Assembly: GCA_950097015.1 (NCBI GenBank)
Contig: CATNEN010000038.1
Coordinates: 13,200,001-13,264,000 of the forward strand
Direction of reading: 5' to 3'
Source: Macrostomum hystrix
Taxonomy: Eukaryota; Platyhelminthes; Macrostomidae
DNA length: 64,000 nt
Shown here: positions 1-12,941 of the stretch, piece after piece
Layout of the letters: each line of letters begins with the position of its first letter
Position numbering within the stretch: the stretch's first letter is position 1
Translations under genes and position numbers: made by a program
Notes under the pieces: model-generated
Told to the model about the DNA's origin: nothing
Databases searched by the model: none
The model's input: only the letters and a program-made list of their open reading frames with translations

Positions 1-80
1 GACAGTGACAAGCGGGTTGATTCAAGTGTAAAGAACAATTAGAGCATCTTGCTCACGTGCTTGAAGAGCTTAACACGTGC

Positions 81-655
81 TGCTGGCACACATCACGTCC
101 ACCTCATATTTCAGGTATATTGCTAATATTTGAATATAAGGTTCTAGCTCGTTTTCTCGATTCAAAATATCGTTGACACTACCCCTGTCAGCAGATCTAG
201 CGAAAGCTTGTTGCTGGCTATGCGAACACGCTATAACTAGCTGCTCTCGCGGATAGCGTTGGGCTGCTAAAGAAGTACAGAAATAACTTTTGCAGCTTTT
301 GCTAGCCTGTTTACTATAAAAAGTGTTTTGATGCACGCCTATTCATGAACAAGTGTAAATGAACATGTGCTGGCACACATCACGTCCACCTCATATTTCA
401 GGTATATTGCTAATATTTTGAATATAAGGTTCTAGCTCGTTTTCTCGATTGAAGAGATCGTTGACAATTCCCCTGTCAGCAGATCTAGCGAAAGCTTGTT
501 GCTGGCGATGTGAACACGCTATAACTAGCTGCTCTCGCGGATAGCGTAGGGCTGCTAAAGAAGTACAGAAATAACTTTTGCAGCTTTTGCTAGCCTTTTT
601 ACTACAAAAAGTGTTTTGATGCACGCCTATTCATGAACAAGTGTAAATGAACATG
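81..655. repeat. Two A half-units in direct tandem (A-A)
   Basis: Both halves start with tgctggcacacatcacgtc and end with the A-type tail (tattcatgaacaagtgtaaa), so the B half expected between them is missing. This fits unequal crossing-over between A halves. The two A copies differ in the gttgac region, so this is not a simple recent duplication of one copy. Confidence 0.88.
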
Positions 656-833
656 TGCTGGCACACATCGCGTCATACTCATATTTTAGGTATATTGCTA
701 CTATTCTAGAGATCAAGTATGTTTTCCTGATTAAAAAGTGCGTTGAAACACACCCCTGTAGGCAGATGCATCTGAAGCTTGTTGCTTGCTCTGTGAGCAC
801 GATATGGCTAGCTGCACTCATGGATCGCATTAG

Positions 834-847
834 GCTGCGATAGCAGC
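834..847. repeat. Conserved short inverted repeat in half B (representative copy)
   Basis: gctgcgatagcagc is a perfect 5-bp stem (gctgc/gcagc) with a gata loop. It recurs in nearly every B half. The equivalent place in many A halves reads ctgctaaagcag (for example 1147-1158), also a 5-bp inverted repeat, but A copies with gctaaagaag have lost it. A role is unproven. It also lies where A/B chimeric units switch. Confidence 0.7.
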
Positions 848-1556
848 ACTAAATTACATTTGCAGCTCTAGCTAGCCTGCTTGACAGTGACAAGCGGGTT
901 GATTCAAGTGTAAAGAACAATTAGAGCACCTTGCTCACGTGCTTGAAGAGCTTAACGCGTGCTGCTGGCACACATCACGTCCACCTCATATTTCAGGAAT
1001 ATTGCTTATATTCTAAATATAGGGTTCTAGCTCGTTTTCTCAATTCATAATATCGTTCACAATTTCCCTGTCAGCGGATCTTGCGAAAGCGTGTTGCTGG
1101 CGATGTGAACACGCTATAACTAGCTGCTCTCGTGGATAGCGTAGGGCTGCTAAAGCAGTACAGAAATAACTTTTGCAGCTTTAGCTAGCCTGTTTGACTA
1201 TAAAGTGTTTTGATGCACGCCTATTCATGAACAAGTGTAAATGAACATGTGCTGGCACACATCGCGTCATACTCATATTTTAGGTATATTGCTAATATTC
1301 TAGAGATCAAGTATGTTTTCCTGATTAAAAAGTTCGTTAAAACACACCCCTGTAGGCAGATGCATCTGAAGCTTGTTGCTTGCTCTGTGAACACGATATG
1401 GCTAGCTGCTCTCGTGGATCGCGTTGGGCTGCGATAGCAGCACTAAATTACATTTGCAGCTCTAGCTAGCCTGCTTGACAGTGACAAGCGGGTTGATTCA
1501 AGTGTAAAGAACAATTAGAGCACCTTGCTCACGTGCTTGAAGAGCTTAACGCGTGC

Positions 1557-1868
1557 TGCTGGCACACATCACGTCCACCTCATTTTTCAGGAATATTGGC
1601 AATATTCGAAATATAGGGTTCTAGGTCGTTTTCTCGATTCATAATATCGTTCAAAATTCCCCTGTCAGCAGATCCAGCGAAAGCGTGTTGCTGGCGATGT
1701 AAACACGCTATAACTAGCTGCTATCGCGGATAGCGTTGGGCTGCGATAGCAGCACTAAATTACATTTGCAGCTCTAGCTAGCCTGCTTGACAGTGACAAG
1801 CGGGTTGATTCAAGTGTAAAGAACAATTAGAGCACCTTGCTCACGTGCTTGAAGAGCTTAACGCGTGC
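1557..1868. repeat. 312-bp chimeric A/B half-unit, copy 1
   Basis: The unit begins as an A half (cacgtccacctcatttttc) and switches to B sequence at the shared gcgttgggctgc, continuing as gatagcagcactaaattac and then the B tail. This matches a deletion by recombination between A and B within one dimer. The junction creates a perfect 11-bp inverted repeat (1717-1727 with 1743-1753). Confidence 0.88.
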
Positions 1869-2462
1869 TGCTGGCACACATCACGTCAAACTCATCTTTC
1901 AGGTATTTTGCTAAAATTCTGAATATATGGTTCTAGCCCGTTTTCTCGATTCATAATATCGTTCACAATTCCCCTGTCAGCAGATCTAGCGAAAGCGTGT
2001 TGCTGGCGATGTGAACACGCTATGACTAGCTGCTCTCGCGGATTGCGTAGGGCTGCTAAAGCAGTACAGAAATAACTTTTGCAGCTTTAGCTAGCCTGTT
2101 TGACTATAAAGTGTTTTGATGCACGCCTATTCATGAACAAGTGTAAATGAACATGTGCTGGCACACATCGCGTCATACTCATATTTTAGGTATATTGCTA
2201 ATATTCTAGAGATCAAGTATGTTTTCCTGATTAAAAAGTTCGTTAAAACACACCCCTGTAGGCAGATGCATCTGAAGCTTGTTGCTTGCTCTGTGAACAC
2301 GATATGGCTAGCTGCTCTCGTGGATCGCGTTGGGCTGCGATAGCAGCACTAAATTACATTTGCAGCTCTAGCTAGCCTGCTTGACAGTGACAAGCGGGTT
2401 GATTCAAGTGTAAAGAACAATTAGAGCACCTTGCTCACGTGCTTGAAGAGCTTAACGCGTGC

Positions 2463-2774
2463 TGCTGGCACACATCACGTCCACCTCATTTTTCAGGAAT
2501 ATTGGCAATATTCGAAATATAGGGTTCTAGGTCGTTTTCTCGATTCATAATATCGTTCAAAATTCCCCTGTCAGCAGATCCAGCGAAAGCGTGTTGCTGG
2601 CGATGTAAACACGCTATAACTAGCTGCTATCGCGGATAGCGTTGGGCTGCGATAGCAGCACTAAATTACATTTGCAGCTCTAGCTAGCCTGCTTGACAGT
2701 GACAAGCGGGTTGATTCAAGTGTAAAGAACAATTAGAGCACCTTGCTCACGTGCTTGAAGAGCTTAACGCGTGC
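2463..2774. repeat. 312-bp chimeric A/B half-unit, copy 2
   Basis: Same structure and junction as the unit at 1557-1868. It belongs to the first complete copy of the 1,502-bp period. Confidence 0.87.
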
Positions 2775-3964
2775 TGCTGGCACACATCACGTCAAACTCA
2801 TCTTTCAGGTATTTTGCTAAAATTCTGAATATATGGTTCTAGCCCGTTTTCTCGATTCATAATATCGTTCACAATTCCCCTGTCAGCAGATCTAGCGAAA
2901 GCGTGTTGCTGGCGATGTGAACACGCTATGACTAACTGCTCTCGCGGATTGCGTAGGGCTGCTAAAGCAGTACAGAAATAACTTTTGCAGCTTTAGCTAG
3001 CCTGTTTGACTATATAAAGTGTTTTGATACACGCCTATTCATGAACAAGTGTAAATGAACATGTGCTGGCACACATCGCGTCATACTCATATTTTAGGTA
3101 TATTGCTAATATTCTAGAGATCAAGTATGTTTTCCTGATTAAAAAGTGCGTTAAAACACACCCCTGTAGGCAGATGCATCTGAAGCTTGTTGCTTGCTCT
3201 GTGAACACGATATGGCTAGCTGCACTCGTGGATGGCGTTGGGCTGCGATAGCAGCACTAAATTACATTTGCAGCTCTAGCTAGCCTGCTTGACAGTGACA
3301 AGCGGGTTGATTCAAGTGTAAAGAACAATTAGAGCACCTTGCTCACGTGCTTGAAGAGCTTAACGCGTGCTGCTGGCACACATCACGTCCACCTCATATT
3401 TCAGGAATATTGCTTATATTCTAAATATAGGGTTCTAGGTCGTTTTCTCGATTCATAATATCGTTCACAATTTCCCTGTCAGCAGATCTAGCGAAAGCGT
3501 GTTGCTGGCGATGTGAACACGCTATAACTAGCTGCTCTCGTGGATAGAATAGGGCTGCTAAAGCAGTACAGAAATAACTTTTGCAGCTTTAGCTAGCCTG
3601 TTTGACTATAAAGTGTTTTGATGCACGCCTATTCATGAACAAGTGTAAATGAACATGTGCTGGCACACATCGCGTCATACTCATATTTTAGGTATATTGC
3701 TAATATTCTAGAGATCAAGTATGTTTTCCTGATTAAAAAGTTCGTTAAAACACACCCCTGTAGGCAGATGCATCTGAAGCTTGTTGCTTGCTCTGTGAAC
3801 ACGATATGGCTAGCTGCTCTCGTGGATCGCGTTGGGCTGCGATAGCAGCACTAAATTACATTTGCAGCTCTAGCTAGCCTGCTTGACAGTGACAAGCGGG
3901 TTGATTCAAGTGTAAAGAACAATTAGAGCACCTTGCTCACGTGCTTGAAGAGCTTAACGCGTGC

Positions 3965-4276
3965 TGCTGGCACACATCACGTCCACCTCATTTTTCAGGA
4001 ATATTGGCAATATTCGAAATATAGGGTTCTAGGTCGTTTTCTCGATTCATAATATCGTTCAAAATTCCCCTGTCAGCAGATCCAGCGAAAGCGTGTTGCT
4101 GGCGATGTAAACACGCTATAACTAGCTGCTATCGCGGATAGCGTTGGGCTGCGATAGCAGCACTAAATTACATTTGCAGCTCTAGCTAGCCTGCTTGACA
4201 GTGACAAGCGGGTTGATTCAAGTGTAAAGAACAATTAGAGCACCTTGCTCACGTGCTTGAAGAGCTTAACGCGTGC
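3965..4276. repeat. 312-bp chimeric A/B half-unit, copy 3
   Basis: Same chimeric structure, exactly 1,502 bp after copy 2. Confidence 0.87.
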
Positions 4277-5466
4277 TGCTGGCACACATCACGTCAAACT
4301 CATCTTTCAGGTATTTTGCTAAAATTCTGAATATATGGTTCTAGCCCGTTTTCTCGATTCATAATATCGTTCACAATTCCCCCGTCAGCAGATCTAGCGA
4401 AAGCGTGTTGCTGGCGATGTGAACACGCTATGACTAGCTGCTCTCGCGGATTGCGTAGGGCTGCTAAAGCAGTACAGAAATAACTTTTGCAGCTTTAGCT
4501 AGCCTGTTTGACTATATAAAGTGTTTTGATACACGCCTATTCATGAACAAGTGTAAATGAACATGTGCTGGCACACATCGCGTCATACTCATATTTTAGG
4601 TATATTGCTAATATTCTAGAGATCAAGTATGTTTTCCTGATTAAAAAGTGCGTTAAAACACACCCCTGTAGGCAGATGCATCTGAAGCTTGTTGCTTGCT
4701 CTGTGAACACGATATGGCTAGCTGCACTCGTGGATGGCGTTGGGCTGCGATAGCAGCACTAAATTACATTTGCAGCTCTAGCTAGCCTGCTTGACAGTGA
4801 CAAGCGGGTTGATTCAAGTGTAAAGAACAATTAGAGCACCTTGCTCACGTGCTTGAAGAGCTTAACGCGTGCTGCTGGCACACATCACGTCCACCTCATA
4901 TTTCAGGAATATTGCTTATATTCTAAATATAGGGTTCTAGCTCGTTTTCTCGATTCATAATATCGTTCACAATTTCCCTGTCAGCAGATCTAGCGAAAGC
5001 GTGTTGCTGGCGATGTGAACACGCTATAACTAGCTGCTCTCGTGGATAGAATAGGGCTGCTAAAGCAGTACAGAAATAACTTTTGCAGCTTTAGCTAGCC
5101 TGTTTGACTATAAAGTGTTTTGATGCACGCCTATTCATGAACAAGTGTAAATGAACATGTGCTGGCACACATCGCGTCATACTCATATTTTAGGTATATT
5201 GCTAATATTCTAGAGATCAAGTATGTTTTCCTGATTAAAAAGTTCGTTAAAACACACCCCTGTAGGCAGATGCATCTGAAGCTTGTTGCTTGCTCTGTGA
5301 ACACGATATGGCTAGCTGCTCTCGTGGATCGCGTTGGGCTGCGATAGCAGCACTAAATTACATTTGCAGCTCTAGCTAGCCTGCTTGACAGTGACAAGCG
5401 GGTTGATTCAAGTGTAAAGAACAATTAGAGCACCTTGCTCACGTGCTTGAAGAGCTTAACGCGTGC

Positions 5467-5778
5467 TGCTGGCACACATCACGTCCACCTCATTTTTCAG
5501 GAATATTGGCAATATTCGAAATATAGGGTTCTAGGTCGTTTTCTCGATTCATAATATCGTTCAAAATTCCCCTGTCAGCAGATCCAGCGAAAGCGTGTTG
5601 CTGGCGATGTAAACACGCTATAACTAGCTGCTATCGCGGATAGCGTTGGGCTGCGATAGCAGCACTAAATTACATTTGCAGCTCTAGCTAGCCTGCTTGA
5701 CAGTGACAAGCGGGTTGATTCAAGTGTAAAGAACAATTAGAGCACCTTGCTCACGTGCTTGAAGAGCTTAACGCGTGC
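5467..5778. repeat. 312-bp chimeric A/B half-unit, copy 4
   Basis: Same chimeric structure, exactly 1,502 bp after copy 3. The next period (from 6661) lacks it, which marks the right edge of this HOR domain. Confidence 0.87.
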
Positions 5779-7586
5779 TGCTGGCACACATCACGTCAAA
5801 CTCATCTTTCAGGTATTTTGCTAAAATTCTGAATATATGGTTCTAGCCCGTTTTCTCGATTCATAATATCGTTCACAATTCCCCTGTCAGCAGATCTAGC
5901 GAAAGCGTGTTGCTGGCGATGTGAACACGCTATGACTAGCTGCTCTCGCGGATTGCGTAGGGCTGCTAAAGCAGTACAGAAATAACTTTTGCAGCTTTAG
6001 CTAGCCTGTTTGACTATATAAAGTGTTTTGATACACGCCTATTCATGAACAAGTGTAAATGAACATGTGCTGGCACACATCGCGTCATACTCATATTTTA
6101 GGTATATTGCTAATATTCTAGAGATCAAGTATGTTTTCCTGATTAAAAAGTGCGTTAAAACACACCCCTGTAGGCAGATGCATCTGAAGCTTGTTGCTTG
6201 CTCTGTGAACACGATATGGCTAGCTGCACTCGTGGATGGCGTTGGGCTGCGATAGCAGCACTAAATTACATTTGCAGCTCTAGCTAGCCTGCTTGACAGT
6301 GACAAGCGGGTTGATTCAAGTGTAAAGAACAATTAGAGCACCTTGCTCACGTGCTTGAAGAGCTTAACGCGTGCTGCTGGCACACATCACGTCCACCTCA
6401 TATTTCAGGAATATTGCTTATATTCTAAATATAGGGTTCTAGCTCGTTTTCTCGATTCATAATATCGTTCACAATTTCCCTGTCAGCAGATCTAGCGAAA
6501 GCGTGTTGCTGGCGATGTGAACACGCTATAACTAGCTGCTCTCGTGGATAGAATAGGGCTGCTAAAGCAGTACAGAAATAACTTTTGCAGCTTTAGCTAG
6601 CCTGTTTGACTATAAAGTGTTTTGATGCACGCCTATTCATGAACAAGTGTAAATGAACATGTGCTGGCACACATCGCGTCATACTCATATTTTAGGTATA
6701 TTGCTAATATTCTAGAGATCAAGTATGTTTTCCTGATTAAAAAGTGCGTTAAAACACACCCCTGTAGGCAGATGCATCTGAAGCTTGTTGCTTGCTCTGT
6801 GAACACGATATGGCTAGCTGCTCTCGTGGATCGCGTTGGGCTGCGATAGCAGCACTAAATTACATTTGCAGCTCTAGCTAGCCTGCTTGACAGTGACAAG
6901 CGGGTTGATTCAAGTGTAAAGAACAATTAGAGCACCTTGCTCACGTGCTTGAAGAGCTTAACGCGTGCTGCTGGCACACATCACGTCCACCTCATATTTC
7001 AGGTATATTGCTAATATTCTGAATATAAGGTTCTAGCTCGTTTTCTCGATTCAGAATATCGTTCACAATTCCCCTGTCAGCAGATCTAGCGAAAGCTTGT
7101 TGCTGGCGATGCGAACACGCTATAACTAGCTGCTCTCGCGGATAGCGTAGGGCTGCTAAAGAAGTACAGAAATAACTTTTGCAGCTTTAGCTAGCCTGTT
7201 TACTATAAAAAGTGTTTTGATGCACGCCTATTCATGAACAAGTGTAAATGAACATGTGCTGGCACACATCGCGTCTTTCTCATATTTTAGGTATATTGCT
7301 AATATTCTAGAGATCAAGTATGTTTTCCTGATTTAAAAGTGCGTTAAAACACACCCCTGTAGGCAGATGCATCTGAAGCTTGTTGCTTGCTCTGTGAACA
7401 CGATATGGCTAGCTGCTCTCGTGGATCGCGTTGGGCTGCGATAGCAGCACTAAATTACATTTGCAGCTCTAGCTAGCCTGCTTGACAGTGACAAGCGGGT
7501 TGATTCAAGTGTAAAGAACAATTAGAGCACCTTGCTCACGTGCTTGAAGAGCTTAACGCGTGCTGCTGGCACACATCACGTCCACC

Positions 7587-10500
7587 TCATATTTCAGGTA
7601 TATTGCTAATATTCTGAATATAAGGTTCTAGCTCGTTTTCTCGATTCAGAATATCTTTCACAATTCCCCTGTCAGCAGATCTAGCGAAAGCTTGTTGCTG
7701 GCGATGCGAACACGCTATAACTAGCTGCTCTCGCGGATAGCGTAGGGCTGCTAAAGAAGTACAGAAATAACTTTTGCAGCTTTTGCTAGCCTGTTTACTA
7801 TAAAAAGTGTTTTGATGCACGCCTATTCATGAACAAGTGTAAATGAACATGTGCTGGCACACATCGCGTCATACTCATATTTTAGGTATATTGCTAATAT
7901 TCTAGAGATCAAGTATGTTTTCCTGATTAAAAAGTGCGTTAAAACACACCCCTGTAGGCAGATGCATCTGAAGCTTGTTGCTTGCTCTGTGAGCACGATA
8001 TGGCTAGCTGCACTCATGGATCGCATTAGGCTGCGATAGCAGCACTAAATTACATTTGCAGCTCTAGCTAGCCTGCTTGACAGTGACAAGCGGGTTGATT
8101 CAAGTGTAAAGAACAATTAGAGCACCTTGCTCACGTGCTTGAAGAGCTTAACGCGTGCTGCTGGCACACATCACGTCAAACTCATCTTTCAGGTATATTG
8201 CTAAAATTCTAAATATATGGTTCTAGCCCGTTTTCTCGATTCATAATATCGTTCACAATTCCCCTGTCAGCAGATCTAGCGAAAGTGTGTTGCTGGCGAT
8301 GTGAACACGCTATGACTAGCTGCTCTCGCGGATTGCGTAGGGCTGCTAAAGCAGTACAGAAATAACTTTTGCAGCTTTAGCTAGCCTGTTTGACTATATA
8401 AAGTGTTTTGATGCACGCCTATTCATGAACAAGTGTAAATGAACATGTGCTGGCACACATCGCGTCATACTCATATTTTAGGTATATTGCTAATATTCTA
8501 GAGATCAAGTATGTTTTCCTGATTAAAAAGTGCGTTAAAACACACCCCTGTAGGCAGATGCATCTGAAGCTTGTTGCTTGCTCTGTGAACACGATATGGC
8601 TAGCTGCTCTCGTGGATCGCATTAGGCTGCGATAGCAGCACTAAATTACATTTGCAGCTCTAGCTAGCCTGCTTGACAGTGACAAGCGGGTTGATTCAAG
8701 TGTAAAGAACAATTAGAGCACCTTGCTCACGTGCTTGAAGAGCTTAACGCGTGCTGCTGGCACACATCACGTCCACCTCATATTTCAGGTATATTGCTAA
8801 TATTCTGAATATAAGGTTCTAGCTCGTTTTCTCGATTCAGAATATCGTTCACAATTCCCCTGTCAGCAGATCTAGCGAAAGCTTGTTGCTGGCGATGCGA
8901 ACACGCTATAACTAGCTGCTCTCGCGGATAGCGTAGGGCTGCTAAAGAAGTACAGAAATAACTTTTGCAGCTTTAGCTAGCCTGTTTACTATAAAAAGTG
9001 TTTTGATGCACGCCTATTCATGAACAAGTGTAAATGAACATGTGCTGGCACACATCGCGTCTTTCTCATATTTTAGGTATATTGCTAATATTCTAGAGAT
9101 CAAGTATGTTTTCCTGATTTAAAAGTGCGTTAAAACACACCCCTGTAGGCAGATGCATCTGAAGCTTGTTGCTTGCTCTGTGAACACGATATGGCTAGCT
9201 GCTCTCGTGGATCGCGTTGGGCTGCGATAGCAGCACTAAATTACATTTGCAGCTCTAGCTAGCCTGCTTGACAGTGACAAGCGGGTTGATTCAAGTGTAA
9301 AGAACAATTAGAGCACCTTGCTCACGTGCTTGAAGAGCTTAACGCGTGCTGCTGGCACACATCACGTCCACCTCATATTTCAGGTATATTGCTAATATTC
9401 TGAATATAAGGTTCTAGCTCGTTTTCTCGATTCAGAATATCTTTCACAATTCCCCTGTCAGCAGATCTAGCGAAAGCTTGTTGCTGGCGATGCGAACACG
9501 CTATAACTAGCTGCTCTCGCGGATAGCGTAGGGCTGCTAAAGAAGTACAGAAATAACTTTTGCAGCTTTTGCTAGCCTGTTTACTATAAAAAGTGTTTTG
9601 ATGCACGCCTATTCATGAACAAGTGTAAATGAACATGTGCTGGCACACATCGCGTCATACTCATATTTTAGGTATATTGCTAATATTCTAGAGATCAAGT
9701 ATGTTTTCCTGATTAAAAAGTGCGTTAAAACACACCCCTGTAGGCAGATGCATCTGAAGCTTGTTGCTTGCTCTGTGAGCACGATATGGCTAGCTGCACT
9801 CATGGATCGCATTAGGCTGCGATAGCAGCACTAAATTACATTTGCAGCTCTAGCTAGCCTGCTTGACAGTGACAAGCGGGTTGATTCAAGTGTAAAGAAC
9901 AATTAGAGCACCTTGCTCACGTGCTTGAAGAGCTTAACGCGTGCTGCTGGCACACATCACGTCAAACTCATCTTTCAGGTATATTGCTAAAATTCTAAAT
10001 ATATGGTTCTAGCCCGTTTTCTCGATTCATAATATCGTTCACAATTCCCCTGTCAGCAGATCTAGCGAAAGTGTGTTGCTGGCGATGTGAACACGCTATG
10101 ACTAGCTGCTCTCGCGGATTGCGTAGGGCTGCTAAAGCAGTACAGAAATAACTTTTGCAGCTTTAGCTAGCCTGTTTGACTATATAAAGTGTTTTGATGC
10201 ACGCCTATTCATGAACAAGTGTAAATGAACATGTGCTGGCACACATCGCGTCATACTCATATTTTAGGTATATTGCTAATATTCTAGAGATCAAGTATGT
10301 TTTCCTGATTAAAAAGTGCGTTAAAACACACCCCTGTAGGCAGATGCATCTGAAGCTTGTTGCTTGCTCTGTGAACACGATATGGCTAGCTGCACTCGTG
10401 GATGGCGTTGGGCTGCGATAGCAGCACTAAATTACATTTGCAGCTCTAGCTAGCCTGCTTGACAGTGACAAGCGGGTTGATTCAAGTGTAAAGAACAATT

Positions 10501-11422
10501 AGAGCACCTTGCTCACGTGCTTGAAGAGCTTAACGCGTGCTGCTGGCACACATCACGTCCACCTCATATTTCAGGTATATTGCTAATATTCTGAATATAA
10601 GGTTCTAGCTCGTTTTCTCGATTCAGAATATCGTTCACAATTCCCCTGTCAGCAGATCTAGCGAAAGCTTGTTGCTGGCGATGCGAACACGCTATAACTA
10701 GCTGCTCTCGCGGATAGCGTAGGGCTGCTAAAGAAGTACAGAAATAACTTTTGCAGCTTTTGCTAGCCTGTTTACTATAAAAAGTGTTTTGATGCACGCC
10801 TATTCATGAACAAGTGTAAATGAACATGTGCTGGCACACATCGCGTCATACTCATATTTTAGGTATATTGCTAATATTCTAGAGATCAAGTATGTTTTCC
10901 TGATTAATAAGTGCGTTAAAACACACCCCTGTAGGCAGATGCATCTGAAGCTTGTTGCTTGCTCTGTGAGCACGATATGGCTAGCTGCACTCATGGATCG
11001 CATTAGGCTGCGATAGCAGCACTAAATTACATTTGCAGCTCTAGCTAGCCTGCTTGACAGTGACAAGCGGGTTGATTCAAGTGTAAAGAACAATTAGAGC
11101 ACCTTGCTCACGTGCTTGAAGAGCTTAACGCGTGCTGCTGGCACACATCACGTCCACTTCATATTTCAGGTATATTGCTAAAATTCTGATTATAAGGTTC
11201 TAGCTCGTTTTCTCGATTCATAATATCGTTCACAATTTCCCTGTCAGCAGATCTAGCGAAAGCGTGTTGCTGGCGATGTGAACACGCTATAACTAGCTGC
11301 TCTCGTGGATAGAATAGGGCTGCTAAAGCAGTACAGAAATAACTTTTGCAGCTTTAGCTAGCCTGTTTGACTATAAAGTGTTTTGATGCACGCCTATTCA
11401 TGAACAAGTGTAAATGAACATG
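7587..11422. repeat. Three-dimer block repeated at 1,786 bp
   Basis: The dimer order at about 7,250-8,450 is repeated at about 9,040-10,230. Shared markers are the gcgtctttctc B half, an A half with aatatctttcac, and a B half with gagcacgatatgg plus actcatggatcgcatt. All are offset by 1,786 bp. The match weakens in the next B half, where one copy reads gatcgcattagg and the other gatggcgttggg. Confidence 0.8.
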
Positions 11423-12941
11423 TGCTGGCACACATCGCGTCATACTCATATTTTAGGTAATTGCTAATATTCTAGACATCAAGTATGTTTTCCTGATTAA
11501 AAAGTGCGTTAAAACACACCCCTGTAGGCAGATGCATCTGAAGCTTGTTGCTTGCTCTGTGAACACGATATGGCTAGCTGCACTCGTGGATGGCGTTGGG
11601 CTGCGATAGCAGCACTAAATTACATTTGCAGCTCTAGCTAGCCTGCTTGACAGTGACAAGCGGGTTGATTCAAGTGTAAAGAACAATTAGAGCACCTTGC
11701 TCACGTGCTTGAAGAGCTTAACGCGTGCTGCTGGCACACATCACGTCAAACTCATATTTCAGGTATATTGCTAAAATTCTGATTATAAGGTTCTAGCCCG
11801 TTTTCTCGATTCATAATATCGTTCACAATTCCCCTGTCAGCAGATCTAGCGAAAGTGTGTTGCTGGCGATGTGAACACGCTATGACTAGCTGCTCTCGCG
11901 GATTGCGTAGGGCTGCTAAAGAAGTACAGAAATAACTTTTGCAGCTTTAGCTAGCCTGTTTGACTATATAAAGTGTTTTGATGCACGCCTATTCATGAAC
12001 AAGTGTAAATGAACATGTGCTGGCACACATCGCGTCATACTCATATTTTAGGTATATTGCTAATATTCTAGAGATCAATTATGTTTTCCTGATTAAAAAG
12101 TGCGTTAAAACACACCCCTGTAGGCAGATGCATCTGAAGCTTGTTGCTTGCTCTGTGAACACGATATGGCTAGCTGCACTCGTGGATGGCGTTGGGCTGC
12201 GATAGCAGCACTAAATTACATTTGCAGCTCTAGCTAGCCTGCTTGACAGTGACAAGCGGGTTGATTCAAGTGTAAAGAACAATTAGAGCACCTTGCTCAC
12301 GTGCTTGAAGAGCTTAACGCGTGCTGCTGGCACACATCACGTCCACCTCATATTTCAGGAATATTGCTTATATTCTAAATATAGGGTTCTAGCTCGTTTT
12401 CTCGATTCATAATATCGTTCACAATTTCCCTGTCAGCAGATCTAGCGAAAGCGTGTTGCTGGCGATGTGAACACGCTATAACTAGCTGCTCTCGTGGATA
12501 GAATAGGGCTGCTAAAGAAGTACAGAAATAACTTTTGCAGCTTTAGCTAGCCTGTTTGACTATAAAGTGTTTTGATGCACGCCTATTCATGAACAAGTGT
12601 AAATGAACATGTGCTGGCACACATCGCGTCATACTCATATTTTAGGTATATTGCTAATATTCTAGAGATCAAGTATGTTTTCCTGATTAAAAAGTTCGTT
12701 AAAACACACCCCTGTAGGCAGATGCATCTGAAGCTTGTTGCTTGCTCTGTGAACACGATATGGCTAGCTGCTCTCGTGGATCGCGTTGGGCTGCGATAGC
12801 AGCACTAAATTACATTTGCAGCTCTAGCTAGCCTGCTTGACAGTGACAAGCGGGTTGATTCAAGTGTAAAGAACAATTAGAGCACCTTGCTCACGTGCTT
12901 GAAGAGCTTAACGCGTGCTGCTGGCACACATCACGTCCACC

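Larger units (their letters stand above)
1..1248. repeat. Satellite array, irregular left end
   Basis: The window opens inside a B half (1-80), followed by two A halves in tandem (81-367 and 368-655), a B half (656-962) and a normal A half. Elsewhere A and B alternate. The first A half carries the gttgacactacc variant that is otherwise typical of the array beyond 43.4 kb. The second carries gaagagatcgttgac, a variant seen again near 33.8, 39.2 and 41.0 kb. No gene is visible. Short open frames on both strands here recur in most dimers and are judged to be by-products of repetition. Confidence 0.93.
1249..6660. repeat. Satellite higher-order repeat, 1,502-bp period
   Basis: B-half starts fall near 1249, 2155, 3063, 3657, 4565, 5159, 6067 and 6661, with spacings alternating 906-908 and 594 bp. 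From about 2155 the block repeats with a period of exactly 1,502 bp for three copies (2155, 3657, 5159), after one partial copy. Each period holds five half-sized units: a B half, a 312-bp A/B chimeric unit, an A half of the caaactcatc type, another B half, and an A half of the aggaatattgcttatattc type. Copies differ by only a few bases (for example accccc against acccct near 4380), so the expansion is recent. Confidence 0.88.

Noticed and set aside
391-624. Minus-strand frames of 67-88 codons recurring in A and B halves.
   Set aside because: Same argument: present or absent according to single-base satellite variants, with no recognisable domain.
655-843. A 62-codon plus-strand open frame repeated in most dimers (start gtgctggcac, product beginning MLAHIASYSYF).
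   Set aside because: It starts at GTG, overlaps minus-strand frames in the same DNA, and is conserved only because the satellite is homogenised. It is broken in some dimers by small indels (for example ggtaattgc) without any sign of compensation.
865-911. Possible tRNA-like Pol III A and B boxes in the B tail (ctagctagcctgc and ggttgattcaa).
   Set aside because: The B box lacks a key C and the A box mismatches at a conserved position; no tRNA fold or terminator follows.
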